DNA of 54,156 nt from Paenibacillus agaridevorans (GCF_003112455.1 NZ_BDQX01000356.1:34335-88490), one strand, 5' to 3'; counted from the stretch's first letter, positions 41,373-50,822 are shown. Numbers and translations: made by a program. Notes: generated from the letters alone by a model not told the origin.

Positions 41373-43211
41373 TTATCGAAACCATAAATCCTTGAACCGC
41401 ACCCAGCTTAACGATTCAAGCGTTATGCCTTGAACGGAGGGGTGGAACGCTGTCTTTAGATGTTTGCGATAAAGGAAGCATAAGCTGTCGCGGCCGGTGA
41501 GCTCCTGCTCGATTCGGATGAACAGCTTGGCACGCGCAGCGGGATCGGCCTCCGCCATAACGGCCCGCAATCTATCGTTCATGACCGAGGCGTCGCGATC
41601 CGGCATGTGCTGCAGCATGCTCGTATACAGGTCGACGAGCCGGAGCTCCCGGTATTCGTCAAGCATAATCGCGAACAGCAGCAAGTCGGCTTCCATCCGT
41701 TCGCCGCCCTTGAACTGCTCCGCCGGCAGAAGCCTGATGTCGAGACGGATGCCTTGCGCTGCCAACAGTTCCGCGACCAGAGAAGCATCCGCCGCATATT
41801 GCGGAATGGTCAACAGCGTTAACGCGTTGTTGCCAGAGCGTTCGTAATAGCTGTTCAAACCGGCGATGAGCTCCTCAAGCTCTCCCTCCAAAAGCGCTTC
41901 TGGAACGAATGGAGCCTGTCTGCCTTCCTTGTCCCCGCCGCTGGCTCGCAGCCAGAAGCTGGTGGCTTCCTCGATAACGTCGCCAGACAGCAGTCGAAGC
42001 AGCTCGCCGCGGTTGATCGCGCGATTCAGCAGCCTTCTGAGCCTTGGGTTAGCCAAAGCGCCGTCCTTTAATTCGTTCATGGACAGGAACTTGCAGGTCG
42101 TGCCGGACTGCCGGACTTGCTGCCACTTGGAACCCTCGTTCTCCAACATCCTTACGTTGTGCATCACTTGATATTGCCGCAGCTCGCTGCTGTCCTGATG
42201 AGGCTGGCCGTCCGGAATCGGCATCGTCCACAATTCAACCCGGTCCAGAAAGGGCCGTCCCTGAAAATAAACCGGATTCGCCTCCAACGTCAAAATTCTC
42301 TGGTCGCTGGAAAGAAGGCGAAAAGGACCGGTGCCTACGGTCGATCCTCCAAGGCTGCCAACTCCGAACCGCTCGCCCTCCGCTTCGCACACATCCTGCG
42401 GCACGACGGAAGCGCGGTTCGTGGCGAGGAACGGAAGAAACAGCTCGCACCGTTTCATCAGCTGGAAACGGATAGTCGTGTCGTCAGGCGTCTCGATGGA
42501 CTGTATCCCGCGGTAAACCCAGCTGTACAAGCCGTCCGGAGCTTGCCGGCGCAAACGTTCGATGGAGTAGGCTGCATCGGCGGCAGTCATCTCCCGTCCA
42601 TGATGGAACATGACGCCTTTCCTCAGATAAAATGTCCATTCGGTCCGGCTGTTGTCCGACTCCCATGCATGCGCCAGATGCGGAAGCACTTCGTTGCCGC
42701 GGCTGTCCATTCGCACGAGGCCGTCGAAAAGCTGGTGGACGAGATGCGATTCTCCAAAATAATGAATATTGGCAGGATCGAGGCTGGCAATCTTGCCGGG
42801 AAGCGGAAAGCGCAGCGTATCGGTCCTGCGTTTGCCGTCCACTTGGGACCGAAATCCGAACTGGCTCGTCAGCCAATCCTGGAACGTTTCTCTTGCAGCG
42901 AGCCCGTCCGCCCCCTGAAGCGTGTCCAGTCCGGCCTGCAGATCGCCGCGCCCTACATGCTCTTTGGCTTCTTCCAGCAACATATGTTCAAGAGGCACGA
43001 GGAACACAAGCTCCGACCGATTGCCTCTGCCGCGGCGCGACTCCCATCTGATCCAGCCGTCGCTTTCCATCCTCTTCAAGATCATGACCATATTGCGCGT
43101 CGTGCATGCCAGCCGCTCCGCCAGCTCAAAGGTGGTCGTCAGCGCGGCCTCTCCGTCGGCAATCGACGAATAGGCGCGTCGGAGCGCGATATAATGCCTC
43201 CGGATCTTCAT
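41373..43211 (-). CDS. SgrR-like transcriptional regulator (HTH plus solute-binding domain)
   Basis: 612 residues. The N-terminal winged helix (about 1-75: TTFELAERLACTTRNMVMILKRMESDGWIRWESRRGRGNRSEL) and a short linker (to about 115) are followed by a family 5 solute-binding domain (about 130-510: HQLFDGLVRMDSRGNEVLPHLAHAWESDNSRTEWTFYLRKGVMFHHGREMTAADAAYSIERL). No signal peptide, so it is cytoplasmic and senses a small solute, as in SgrR of Escherichia coli. Firmicute members often sit beside the transporter they control; here the nearest divergent gene is the DUF4173 protein, 115 bases away. Confidence 0.88.
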   Translation of the reverse strand: MKIRRHYIALRRAYSSIADGEAALTTTFELAERLACTTRNMVMILKRMESDGWIRWESRRGRGNRSELVFLVPLEHMLLEEAKEHVGRGDLQAGLDTLQGADGLAARETFQDWLTSQFGFRSQVDGKRRTDTLRFPLPGKIASLDPANIHYFGESHLVHQLFDGLVRMDSRGNEVLPHLAHAWESDNSRTEWTFYLRKGVMFHHGREMTAADAAYSIERLRRQAPDGLYSWVYRGIQSIETPDDTTIRFQLMKRCELFLPFLATNRASVVPQDVCEAEGERFGVGSLGGSTVGTGPFRLLSSDQRILTLEANPVYFQGRPFLDRVELWTMPIPDGQPHQDSSELRQYQVMHNVRMLENEGSKWQQVRQSGTTCKFLSMNELKDGALANPRLRRLLNRAINRGELLRLLSGDVIEEATSFWLRASGGDKEGRQAPFVPEALLEGELEELIAGLNSYYERSGNNALTLLTIPQYAADASLVAELLAAQGIRLDIRLLPAEQFKGGERMEADLLLFAIMLDEYRELRLVDLYTSMLQHMPDRDASVMNDRLRAVMAEADPAARAKLFIRIEQELTGRDSLCFLYRKHLKTAFHPSVQGITLESLSWVRFKDLWFR

Positions 43212-43329
43212 ATCCGCCAGCCCCTTCCTCTAAAACATGAAATTACGACTTCGCAAATTGCACTTTTTGTTCTTATTTTATAGGTTACAATAAAATTAGG
43301 AAAAAGCAAAGAAAAGGGAGGCACGCGTG

Positions 43330-44865
43330 ATGAGAGATCCAGCGCCTTGGCTGAAAAGATATAGCCGGATGTGGATGATCGCCCTGCTGCTCGGTTTCAT
43401 AGGACAATACTTATTCGTGAGGCAAACGTTCGGTTTGTCGGTACCCATATTCGTCGCCTTGTGTTACGGCTTGTTCTTCTATTCGGTGAAAGGCAGGCTC
43501 GGCGGTTTTGATAGATGGAAGGGGCAGTCGAAGACGGGGTGGCTGCTGTTCGGACCGATCGCGGCGCTTGCGGTCAGCTATGCCTTGTTTGCAAATGAAC
43601 TGTTCCGTTCGCTGAATTTTTTGGGGCTAATGCTGCTAATGGTTGCTCAAAGCATGCTGTTAACGCGAGGCGGCTCGCAGCCATGGCATCGTTTCGGATT
43701 TTACGGCGACTTGTTGAAGCAGTGGCTGCTCATTCCGTTAACCCATATAGGGGTGCCTTTCGGCATCCTTGCCGGTTGGTTTCGCATCGAGAAGGGGAGC
43801 GGCCGCTTAAGCGGGAAGCTCGGCAAGATCTTACTGGGCCTTGTGATCGCGGCTCCGCTGTTGATTGTCGTCGTGGCGCTTCTTGCTTCTGCAGACGGCA
43901 TCTTCCGATCCTGGATCGAGAACGTTCCCAATCTTTTCGAAGTCGAATCGGTCGGTGACTGGTTAGTGAGAATATTCATCGGCGGATGCATCTCCTTCTA
44001 TCTGTTCTGTTTTGTTTGGGGACTGTTGTTCCGAAAGACGAAAAGCGACGATGAAGGGCTCGAGGCAGCGTTTCCCAGGGAGCCCCATGGCAGCACGGCG
44101 GAAAAATCAGGTACGGGAGCCCATGTCGATTCGACGATCGCTGCCACCGTTCTGGTCTGCGTGAACTTCGTTTATGTTTTTTTCGTAGCGATCCAATTCT
44201 CTTATCTGTTCGGCGCGGCCGAGGGATTGCTGCCTGCAGGGACGGCATATGCGGAATACGCTCGTCGAGGTTTCGCGGAGCTCGTCGCCATTGCCATGAT
44301 CAACATGGGGATCTTGTTGTTAGGGCTGCATTTCGTCAAGAAGGAGAGCGGGCTGCTAGACCGATTCAGGCAAGTGCTGCTGACCGTGCTCATGAGTTGT
44401 ACGCTCGTCATGTTAATATCCGCGTACAGCAGGTTATCTTTATACGAGGAGGCATATGGTTTTACACAGCAGCGGCTGCTCGTGCATGGCTTCATGATTC
44501 TGCTCGGGATTATGATGATGGCCGCTATCGTCCGAATCTGGTATGGCAGATATTCGCTGGCCAAAGTCAATATTGCGCTTGCGGTTGTAGCATACGTCAT
44601 TATGAATTATGCTAATCTTGACGCGCGGATTGCGGAGAACAACGCGGAGCGCTATGAGCGGAACGGGCGCATGGACTGGGCGTATATGTCCACCTTGTCG
44701 GCGGATGCGGCGCCGGCTCTCCTGAAATTGCAGGAGCGGCATCCGGAACTTAAGGAAGTTCGAGATATTCTAGCGGAATTAAGGCTGGAAGCGAAGGACA
44801 GGAAGGGATGGCAGTCCTGGAACCTGTCGCATAGAAGGGCTGAGAAATTAGAAAGTCATGGATAG
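43330..44865 (+). CDS. DUF4173/DUF4153-like multi-pass membrane protein
   Basis: 511 residues from ATG 43330 (GGGAGG 9 bases upstream; GTG 43327 is an alternative). About ten membrane helices, with the family-typical central segment SADGIFRSWIENVPNLFE-VGDWLVRIFIGG and the later GLLPAGTAYAEYARRGFAELVAIA. The soluble C-terminus (about 430-511) is helical (NLDARIAENNAERYERNGRMDWAYMSTLSADAAPALLKLQERHPE). Function unknown. It may form an operon with the next gene, whose likely start is 16 bases on. Confidence 0.85.
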   Translation: MRDPAPWLKRYSRMWMIALLLGFIGQYLFVRQTFGLSVPIFVALCYGLFFYSVKGRLGGFDRWKGQSKTGWLLFGPIAALAVSYALFANELFRSLNFLGLMLLMVAQSMLLTRGGSQPWHRFGFYGDLLKQWLLIPLTHIGVPFGILAGWFRIEKGSGRLSGKLGKILLGLVIAAPLLIVVVALLASADGIFRSWIENVPNLFEVESVGDWLVRIFIGGCISFYLFCFVWGLLFRKTKSDDEGLEAAFPREPHGSTAEKSGTGAHVDSTIAATVLVCVNFVYVFFVAIQFSYLFGAAEGLLPAGTAYAEYARRGFAELVAIAMINMGILLLGLHFVKKESGLLDRFRQVLLTVLMSCTLVMLISAYSRLSLYEEAYGFTQQRLLVHGFMILLGIMMMAAIVRIWYGRYSLAKVNIALAVVAYVIMNYANLDARIAENNAERYERNGRMDWAYMSTLSADAAPALLKLQERHPELKEVRDILAELRLEAKDRKGWQSWNLSHRRAEKLESHG

Positions 44866-44881
44866 GACGGGAGGTGAAAGC

Positions 44882-45748
44882 TTGAGCAGGAGAAAACGAT
44901 GGCTGTTGCTCTACATTCCGGCTTTCATTTTGGCGATTTATCTCTTCTTGCATTTTGAGAACAACGCGATCGAAATATCGACGCACCGAATCGCATCGGA
45001 GAAGCTGCCGCAAGGGTTCGACAGTTATCGAATCGTCCAGCTCTCCGATCTGCAGAGCAAAATGTTCGGAAGGGACCAGCGTCCTCTTCTCAAAAAAGTG
45101 GAGAAGCTGAAGCCGGATCTGATCGTGGTCACCGGAGATCTCGTTGACGCGCATCATTATGACGGGGAAGCGAGTTACGCAATGATGGAAGGAATCGTAC
45201 GTATTGCGCCGGTCTACATGGTGGTAGGCAATCACGAATATTCGGCGGCCGAGTATCCGAAGCTCGAGGAGCGTCTGATCAAGCTGGGCGTGCGCGTGCT
45301 GCGCAATGAACATGATATTATCCCGCTTGGAGACGGCTTTTTGCGACTGGTCGGCGTCGATGATCCGCTGTTTAACCGGGAAGGCGACGGGAGCGCGGAC
45401 AAGCTGAATATGCATCTGGCGGAAGCGATGGAAGACATCGAACATCCGGAATCGTATACGATTCTTCTCTCTCACCGGCCTGAGCTGTTCGACGTATATG
45501 CCGAGCAAGGACTGGATTTGACCTTCGCCGGACATGCGCATGGCGGTCAATTCCGTATTCCGTTCGTGGGGGGCGTCTATTCCCCCGAGCAGGGCTTCTG
45601 GCCGAAGCTGTCGGAGGGAAAACACGACAAAAACGGCTCATCGCTCATTATCAGCAGGGGCCTTGGCAACAGCGTCATCCCTCAACGGTTATTTAACCGG
45701 CCCGAGATGATTTCGGTGGATCTGGTTCGTGGTGGAGGAACATCGTAG
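44882..45748 (+). CDS. Membrane-anchored metallophosphoesterase (YkuE-like)
   Basis: 288 residues from TTG 44882, which follows GGGAGGTG by 6 bases; ATG 44858 overlaps the preceding stop and lacks an RBS. An N-terminal helix (about 7-23) is followed by the calcineurin-like domain: SDLQSKMFG, VVTGDLVDAHHYD, VVGNHEYS, LLSHRPELF and FAGHAHGGQF. The first motif is Asp-Leu-Gln where Asp-x-His is usual, so one metal ligand is changed. Substrate unknown; related enzymes act on lipids or nucleotides at the membrane. Confidence 0.87.
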   Translation: MSRRKRWLLLYIPAFILAIYLFLHFENNAIEISTHRIASEKLPQGFDSYRIVQLSDLQSKMFGRDQRPLLKKVEKLKPDLIVVTGDLVDAHHYDGEASYAMMEGIVRIAPVYMVVGNHEYSAAEYPKLEERLIKLGVRVLRNEHDIIPLGDGFLRLVGVDDPLFNREGDGSADKLNMHLAEAMEDIEHPESYTILLSHRPELFDVYAEQGLDLTFAGHAHGGQFRIPFVGGVYSPEQGFWPKLSEGKHDKNGSSLIISRGLGNSVIPQRLFNRPEMISVDLVRGGGTS

Positions 45749-45866
45749 AACATGTCTTGCAAGCTTACAAAAAGGCGATTGTTCCTAATGGATGAGCCAA
45801 TGCGCTGCTCGGCCCGATCGCGTACAATAGGGTATGGATCATGACGAAATCGAAGGATGAGAGACC

Positions 45867-46082
45867 ATGCCCTGCTACCACGGGAAAGTTGTCATAGTCA
45901 GAAACGAAGGCACGATTATTTTCGGACATATATGGGAGAATTCCCCGAGCTCGAGTTCCAAAACAATTACGGGCCCCGGCGAGAGCACGGTGGAGGAAGA
46001 GGAGCTGGCAAGCGCTGAAAGCAGCTCCGTCAGGCGCCGGCGCCACCGTAAAGCACGGGGATGCAAGAAGCGAAAGCGGTAA
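45867..46082 (+). CDS. Small GerPA/GerPF-like spore germination protein with basic tail
   Basis: 71 residues; AAGGA lies about 9 bases before the ATG. The pattern MP--G-V-I---G-I-FG-----SP-S-SKT-TG-G (residues 1-40) follows that of the GerPA/GerPF family of small spore proteins needed for germinant access through the coat. The C-terminal 20 residues are unusual, with a cluster of Arg and Lys (SSVRRRRHRKARGCKKRKR). It stands alone rather than in a gerP operon. The homology is judged by eye from a short protein. Confidence 0.6.
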   Translation: MPCYHGKVVIVRNEGTIIFGHIWENSPSSSSKTITGPGESTVEEEELASAESSSVRRRRHRKARGCKKRKR

Positions 46083-46342
46083 TTGCCTGATTGGCCGTGA
46101 TCGCACCTTCCCCGTGCATCTCGGAGCGGACTCCGCTGATGGATCGATGGATTTCGAAAAATGATTTAACAGAATTGGATCTCCGCAGGCTAATTTTGCC
46201 TTGCAATAGCCCATTAAACTGAGGGCGCATACATATCGGTTGTTACGGGACTCGAGAATTCGGGTCTTTTTTGACGTATGGAGTTTGTTAGTCCTTTCTC
46301 TATACGTTTCGTCGAAACGATGGCGTCGATAGACAGGTTAGT

Positions 46343-48652
46343 TCATTGCCTATTCATTCTCCGGTATTGAGCCGGCGTCATTCCGTACACCTTTTTGAAG
46401 ATCGAATAGAACGTGTTAAGCGACGAAAAGCCGAAGTTATGGATGATCTGCTCGATTGCTGCGTCAGAGGCAATCAATTCCCGGCAAATGCAATCGAGGC
46501 GTTTCTCCGATATTGTATCCGTAATCGATTGGTTCGTTTCCATTTTATATAAACCGCGAAAATAGTTTACGGATAAACCCAGATGATCGGCCAACATGGT
46601 GGCGGACAAGTTCGGGTCGGTTAATCGCTCGTCAATAAACCGGTGGGCCTGCTCGATCAGGGCGACGTTTTTGGAAAGGCCGCGGGCAGCCGCGATGTCC
46701 TCCAGGGTCCTGCTTGTGAGCGATTCAATCCAAGACGCCACGTTCTCCATCGTTTCCAGCTGCGTGATTTGGGTTTCAATCGAAGTCAGCCCCCATGAGC
46801 TGGAGAGCGGCTGACCAGCGTGTTCCTGCATAAGCCGGCGGATGTCCATGAACAAGATAATCAACGACATTTTACTTTCAAAGTAGGGCAATTCCCGCAT
46901 CCTGGCTACCGCGGAGCGTATGGTCTCCAAAACGGTATCCGCGTTTCCCTTGGAAAGGGCCTGGGCCATTTGCCGCTCTTTGTCCACGGGCAGGTGATAC
47001 AATTCTCCCGGAGCGTCGGCTAGCCATTCTTTCACTATGATCGTACCATGGCCGAATTGGAATCGTTCCTGCGTCAGTTCATACGTTTCCATATAGATCT
47101 CATGCATGTCGGTCAAGCTAGGCAGCATCCTGCCCCAGGCGACCGTCGTGCCGATGGACAAATATTGCCGGATCAACTGCTGGGAGACTTGCAGCTTCCC
47201 CGCGAATTCATCGGACAATGGAGCCGATAAGACAACCGCCACGTGATCGTTCCCCATGTCCACCGTTTGCGGCTTGTGCCTGGACGATTGCAGCGACTCT
47301 TGAATAATATTGGACATGGCAAACCGAAGCAGACGCCGGTCCTTCTCCGGATAGGTATCCGAAAATTCCGAGAAGCGGTCGATCCGGTAGATGGCCACCG
47401 ACAGCTGGTCTTCCGGCAGATCAATTCCCCATTCTTGGAATTGCGAGCGTATTTCCTCTAGCGAATGGTAGATATCCCCTAGAAAATCACGCAAAAACCG
47501 CTCCCTGCCCAAAGTTTTATGATGCCGGGATTGCTCGGTCAGGACATGAATCCGTTGGTGTTGAGCCGTGAATACATTGGATAAGTAGTCAAGCTCATTC
47601 GCGCTATATCCTTCGCCCGGCTTCTCGGCCTGGTGCTGCCGCATAACTCTGCTAATCAGTTCTTGAATAGGGGAATACACCCGTTTGGAAATCAGAACGA
47701 TAACGGTCAACGATGCCAGGAACAGAACGAGAAACAAGATAAGGCTTGTGTTGCGAAGAACCGCGATTTTCCCCAAGATGGCCGACTTCGGTATCGTCTC
47801 GATAAAGCTCCAGTCCTGAATGCCTTTAATGGAGGAGCTCGCGTAAACCATCAGCTGCTCTTCCTGCTTGCGGGGCTGAAACAGCTTCCAGCCGCTGGCC
47901 CCTTTACTTCCGTGGCTCCTGAGCTCCGCCACTTGTTCCCGATTCAAAGGAATGCTGCTATACACCGTCTCGTCCCTATCATTCAGAACCGTGATCGACC
48001 TGTTCGCGTAATTCGAATTGTTTTGAAGCAAGGTCATCAAGTCATGCGTGTCCACGTTCAGAACAAATGCCGAGATGGAGCTTCCTTTTTCGTAAAATCG
48101 GACGATGGTCATGACTTCTTTGGCCTCTTGCCCTGCAAGAGGAGAGGACAAGGTTCTTGGAATGAGCACGCTGTGGTCCGCCGTATTCGGATCTCGCAAA
48201 CGCTCGATAATATCCTGATCGTAAAAAGACTCGGCGTCGTTGAGTCCAAGCCTGGAATCCACTATGGTATTCGTGTAATCGTTGATCAGATAGACGGAAT
48301 GGATAGAAGGGTTAGCGTTCTTGATGTCCGTAAGACGGCTCCATACCTCGTACGTTTCCAAATCGCTGTAACGATCCGAAAGGGCATATACCTTGAGAAT
48401 GCTATCATTGCTGGAAGAAAAGCTGAACTCGAGCGACCACTCCATCAGCCGCGCCGTATTCCGCGCGCCATTCGCCAGCAGGGATTCGGAATGATCGCCG
48501 ATCTCTTCGAGAAGCGTCTTGGAGGACTGCCAATTAAGCAAGGCAAAGGATACGGCCAGAACGAGAACGTTGGCGCTGACAAAATAAAAAATAAGCTTCA
48601 TATAAGTAGGATGCCGCTTCAGCGAAGCGAGAAGCGGAAGTGAAAGCTTCAT
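46343..48652 (-). CDS. Membrane-bound AraC-family transcriptional regulator (YtdP-like)
   Basis: 769 residues. Helix 1 at about 19-41 and helix 2 at about 297-318 (LILFLVLFLASLTVIVLISKRVYSP) bracket an extracellular Cache-like sensor (MEWSLEFSFSSSNDSILKVYALSDRY; SIHSVYLINDYTNTIVDSRLG). A long cytoplasmic part ends in an AraC HTH (about 665-765: ATMLADHLGLSVNYFRGLYKMETNQSITDTISEKRL; IHNFGFSSLNTFYSIFKKVYGMTPAQYRR). It replaces the two-component pair of locus A as regulator. It diverges from the importer operon at 48909; tandem TCGGTAATT repeats between them are the likely binding site. Confidence 0.92.
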   Translation of the reverse strand: MKLSLPLLASLKRHPTYMKLIFYFVSANVLVLAVSFALLNWQSSKTLLEEIGDHSESLLANGARNTARLMEWSLEFSFSSSNDSILKVYALSDRYSDLETYEVWSRLTDIKNANPSIHSVYLINDYTNTIVDSRLGLNDAESFYDQDIIERLRDPNTADHSVLIPRTLSSPLAGQEAKEVMTIVRFYEKGSSISAFVLNVDTHDLMTLLQNNSNYANRSITVLNDRDETVYSSIPLNREQVAELRSHGSKGASGWKLFQPRKQEEQLMVYASSSIKGIQDWSFIETIPKSAILGKIAVLRNTSLILFLVLFLASLTVIVLISKRVYSPIQELISRVMRQHQAEKPGEGYSANELDYLSNVFTAQHQRIHVLTEQSRHHKTLGRERFLRDFLGDIYHSLEEIRSQFQEWGIDLPEDQLSVAIYRIDRFSEFSDTYPEKDRRLLRFAMSNIIQESLQSSRHKPQTVDMGNDHVAVVLSAPLSDEFAGKLQVSQQLIRQYLSIGTTVAWGRMLPSLTDMHEIYMETYELTQERFQFGHGTIIVKEWLADAPGELYHLPVDKERQMAQALSKGNADTVLETIRSAVARMRELPYFESKMSLIILFMDIRRLMQEHAGQPLSSSWGLTSIETQITQLETMENVASWIESLTSRTLEDIAAARGLSKNVALIEQAHRFIDERLTDPNLSATMLADHLGLSVNYFRGLYKMETNQSITDTISEKRLDCICRELIASDAAIEQIIHNFGFSSLNTFYSIFKKVYGMTPAQYRRMNRQ

Positions 48653-48736
48653 GCTCTAAAACCCCCGTTATTGTAACTGTCGAGTCTATAAATTTGCAGA
48701 CTCATTATAGCATAACGAGTCTTCCCGCCCGCGAAA

Positions 48737-48754
48737 TCGGTAATTTCGGTAATT
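48737..48754. promoter_or_regulatory. Tandem direct repeats between the AraC-type regulator and its operon
   Basis: TCGGTAATT occurs twice back to back. AraC-family activators usually bind direct repeats next to the target promoter. The site lies 155 bases before the permease start and close to a TATAAT on the regulator's strand (about 48709-48714). Confidence 0.5.
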
Positions 48755-48908
48755 GTGTTATTTTTGGGAAGGTCGTAAATCCGCGTTTTCAGGATAAATT
48801 GGTGCTTGCCGGAATTGCCGCGGCGTCGAACGCCGAGTAAGGTAACGGTATAGATAACGGGACAACGATGCCATTGCCCGTATCCAATGAAAGGAGGGGA
48901 GTAAAACG

Positions 48909-49847
48909 ATGTCGTATCCGCTTAGCGCAAGGAAGCCGTCCAAACTGAAGCACATCGCCCAAAATCCTTTTCTTTACGGGATGGCCGTGCCGGGGCTGCT
49001 GTTCTTTCTCGTATTCAGTTATTTTCCCATATACGGGGTCATGATCGCCTTCAAGGATTACAATTACGCCAAAGGCATTACGGGTAGCGAATGGGTTGGT
49101 TTTAGAAACTTCGAGTACTTCTTTACTTCGGATGACTTCTGGGTCATTCTGCGCAACACGCTGACGTTGAACATGCTGTTCATTGTGTTCACTACGGTGG
49201 CGGCGGTATTGATCGCGCTGATGTTTAACGAAATCCGCAACAAGTATTTCAAACGAATCTCGCAGTCTCTTATTTTTCTTCCTTATTTTATGTCCTGGAT
49301 TGTGGTAGGCATGATCGTCCAATCCTTATTCGGCGGAGAAGAACCGATGGTGAACACATGGCTGCAAAGCATGGGCTTCGAGCCGATTAACTGGATGTTC
49401 GAGTCGAAGGTTTGGCCGTACATTTTGACGGTCATTCGCGTGTGGCAGGGAGCGGGATATCTCTCCATCATTTTCTTGGCCGCCATTACCGGCATATCCG
49501 AGGATTTGTACGAGGCCGCCCGAATCGACGGAGCATCCAAGCCGCAGATCGTGCTGCGCATCACGCTGCCGCTGCTCGTTCCGACGATCATGATCATGAC
49601 CTTGCTGGCCGTGGGCAAAATTTTCAACGGGGATTTCGCCATGATTTATGCCATCATCGGGGACAATTCCATGCTGTATCCGACGACCGACGTCATTGAT
49701 ACGTTTGTCTTCCGGTCCATGAGACAGCTGCGAGACTTCGGCATGTCTTCGGCCGTTGGTTTGTTCCAATCGGTCATGGGGCTGATTTTCGTCATTGCCG
49801 CCAACTGGATCACCCGAAGAGTGTCCAAAGAATCTGCTTTATTCTAG
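48909..49847 (+). CDS. Carbohydrate ABC transporter permease, LplB-like (locus C)
   Basis: 312 residues with six membrane helices, the EAA loop EDLYEAARIDGASKPQIVLRITLPLL and the LplB-type ending ITRRVSKESALF. It closely resembles the permease at 4352 (shared IYSLVGDN/IYAIIGDN and TDTIDTYVFR/TDVIDTFVFR segments). RBS GGAGGGGAG precedes ATG 48909. First gene of the locus C operon. Confidence 0.93.
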   Translation: MSYPLSARKPSKLKHIAQNPFLYGMAVPGLLFFLVFSYFPIYGVMIAFKDYNYAKGITGSEWVGFRNFEYFFTSDDFWVILRNTLTLNMLFIVFTTVAAVLIALMFNEIRNKYFKRISQSLIFLPYFMSWIVVGMIVQSLFGGEEPMVNTWLQSMGFEPINWMFESKVWPYILTVIRVWQGAGYLSIIFLAAITGISEDLYEAARIDGASKPQIVLRITLPLLVPTIMIMTLLAVGKIFNGDFAMIYAIIGDNSMLYPTTDVIDTFVFRSMRQLRDFGMSSAVGLFQSVMGLIFVIAANWITRRVSKESALF

Positions 49848-49859
49848 GGGAGTAAAACG

Positions 49860-50744
49860 ATGAGACAGAAACAGAGCGCCGCGGATCGGTCGCTAACGGT
49901 GTTTGCTTATACGTTTATTTTGTTGTTCACCATCTTTTGTTTGTTTCCTTTTCTGCTGATGATCATCGGCTCTTTTACCGACGAAGGAGAATTGATCGCG
50001 AACGGCTATACCCTGTTCCCGCAGAAATTATCGCTCGCCGCGTATAAGGCGGTTTTGCAGTCCGACGTCCTGTTTAACGGCTACGCGGTTACGATTTTTA
50101 TCACGGTCGTGGGCGCATTAAGCGCATTGTGCATTTCCGCCATGCTTGGTTATTCGCTTGCCAACAAACGGAATGTCCTGAAGACGCCTTTTCTCCTGTT
50201 TTGTTATTTGCCCATGCTTTTTTCCGGAGGCATCATTCCGTTCTATATTGTCGTCAGCCAATGGCTGGACTTGCAAAATACCGTCTGGGTGCTCATCCTG
50301 ACGATGTTATGCCAGCCGTTCCTCGTCTTCCTGCTGGTCAGTTTCTTCCGAACGATTCCCGAGGAGCTGGAGGAAGCCGCAAGAATAGACGGCGCGAATG
50401 AAATGAGGATTTTCTTTCAAATCATGATTCCCATCTCGAAGCCGATTCTGGCCTCCGTCGGGCTGTTCTATGCGCTGAATTACTGGAATGATTGGTTTAT
50501 GGGGTTGATGTTCGTGGACAATGAGAAATTGTTCCCGCTGCAATTGATCCTGCGCCGGATGGTATCCAATATGGAGGCCGCCAAAAATCTCATTCCTTCC
50601 GGCGTGGCCATTGCCGTGACGCCGCCGACTTATGGCGTGCGGATGGCGACGACCGTACTGACGATCGGCCCGATCGTGCTGTTGTATCCGATGCTGCAGA
50701 AGTATTTCGTCAAAGGTTTGACCGTAGGCGCCGTCAAAGGGTAG
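49860..50744 (+). CDS. Carbohydrate ABC transporter permease, YtcP-like (locus C)
   Basis: 294 residues with six membrane helices, EAA loop EELEEAARIDGANEMRIFFQIMIPIS and the YtcP-type ending YFVKGLTVGAVKG. RBS GGGGAG lies 8 bases upstream; 12 bases separate it from the LplB-like gene. Paralogue of the permease at 5295. Confidence 0.93.
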   Translation: MRQKQSAADRSLTVFAYTFILLFTIFCLFPFLLMIIGSFTDEGELIANGYTLFPQKLSLAAYKAVLQSDVLFNGYAVTIFITVVGALSALCISAMLGYSLANKRNVLKTPFLLFCYLPMLFSGGIIPFYIVVSQWLDLQNTVWVLILTMLCQPFLVFLLVSFFRTIPEELEEAARIDGANEMRIFFQIMIPISKPILASVGLFYALNYWNDWFMGLMFVDNEKLFPLQLILRRMVSNMEAAKNLIPSGVAIAVTPPTYGVRMATTVLTIGPIVLLYPMLQKYFVKGLTVGAVKG

Positions 50745-50767
50745 GCGCGATATTCCGGCATTAACCG

Positions 50768-50783
50768 GATTAACCGGTTAATC
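50768..50783. promoter_or_regulatory. Palindrome before the locus C binding-protein gene
   Basis: GATTAACCGGTTAATC is a perfect 16-bp palindrome, and TTAACCGGA also occurs as a direct copy just upstream. It may act as an mRNA hairpin between permease and binding protein, as in the other two loci, or as an operator. Confidence 0.5.
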
Positions 50784-50822
50784 ATAAATAGGCTTTTCAA
50801 GTATACAGGGGAGGGTAACGAG

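Noticed and set aside
42117..43283. 388-codon plus-strand open frame
   Set aside because: Antisense to the SgrR-like regulator, whose HTH and binding domains are clear.
45875..46066. 63-codon minus-strand open frame
   Set aside because: It overlaps the plus-strand GerPA/GerPF-like gene, which has an RBS and a family pattern.
47633..48643. 336-codon plus-strand open frame
   Set aside because: Antisense to the sensor part of the AraC-type regulator; no RBS or family signature.
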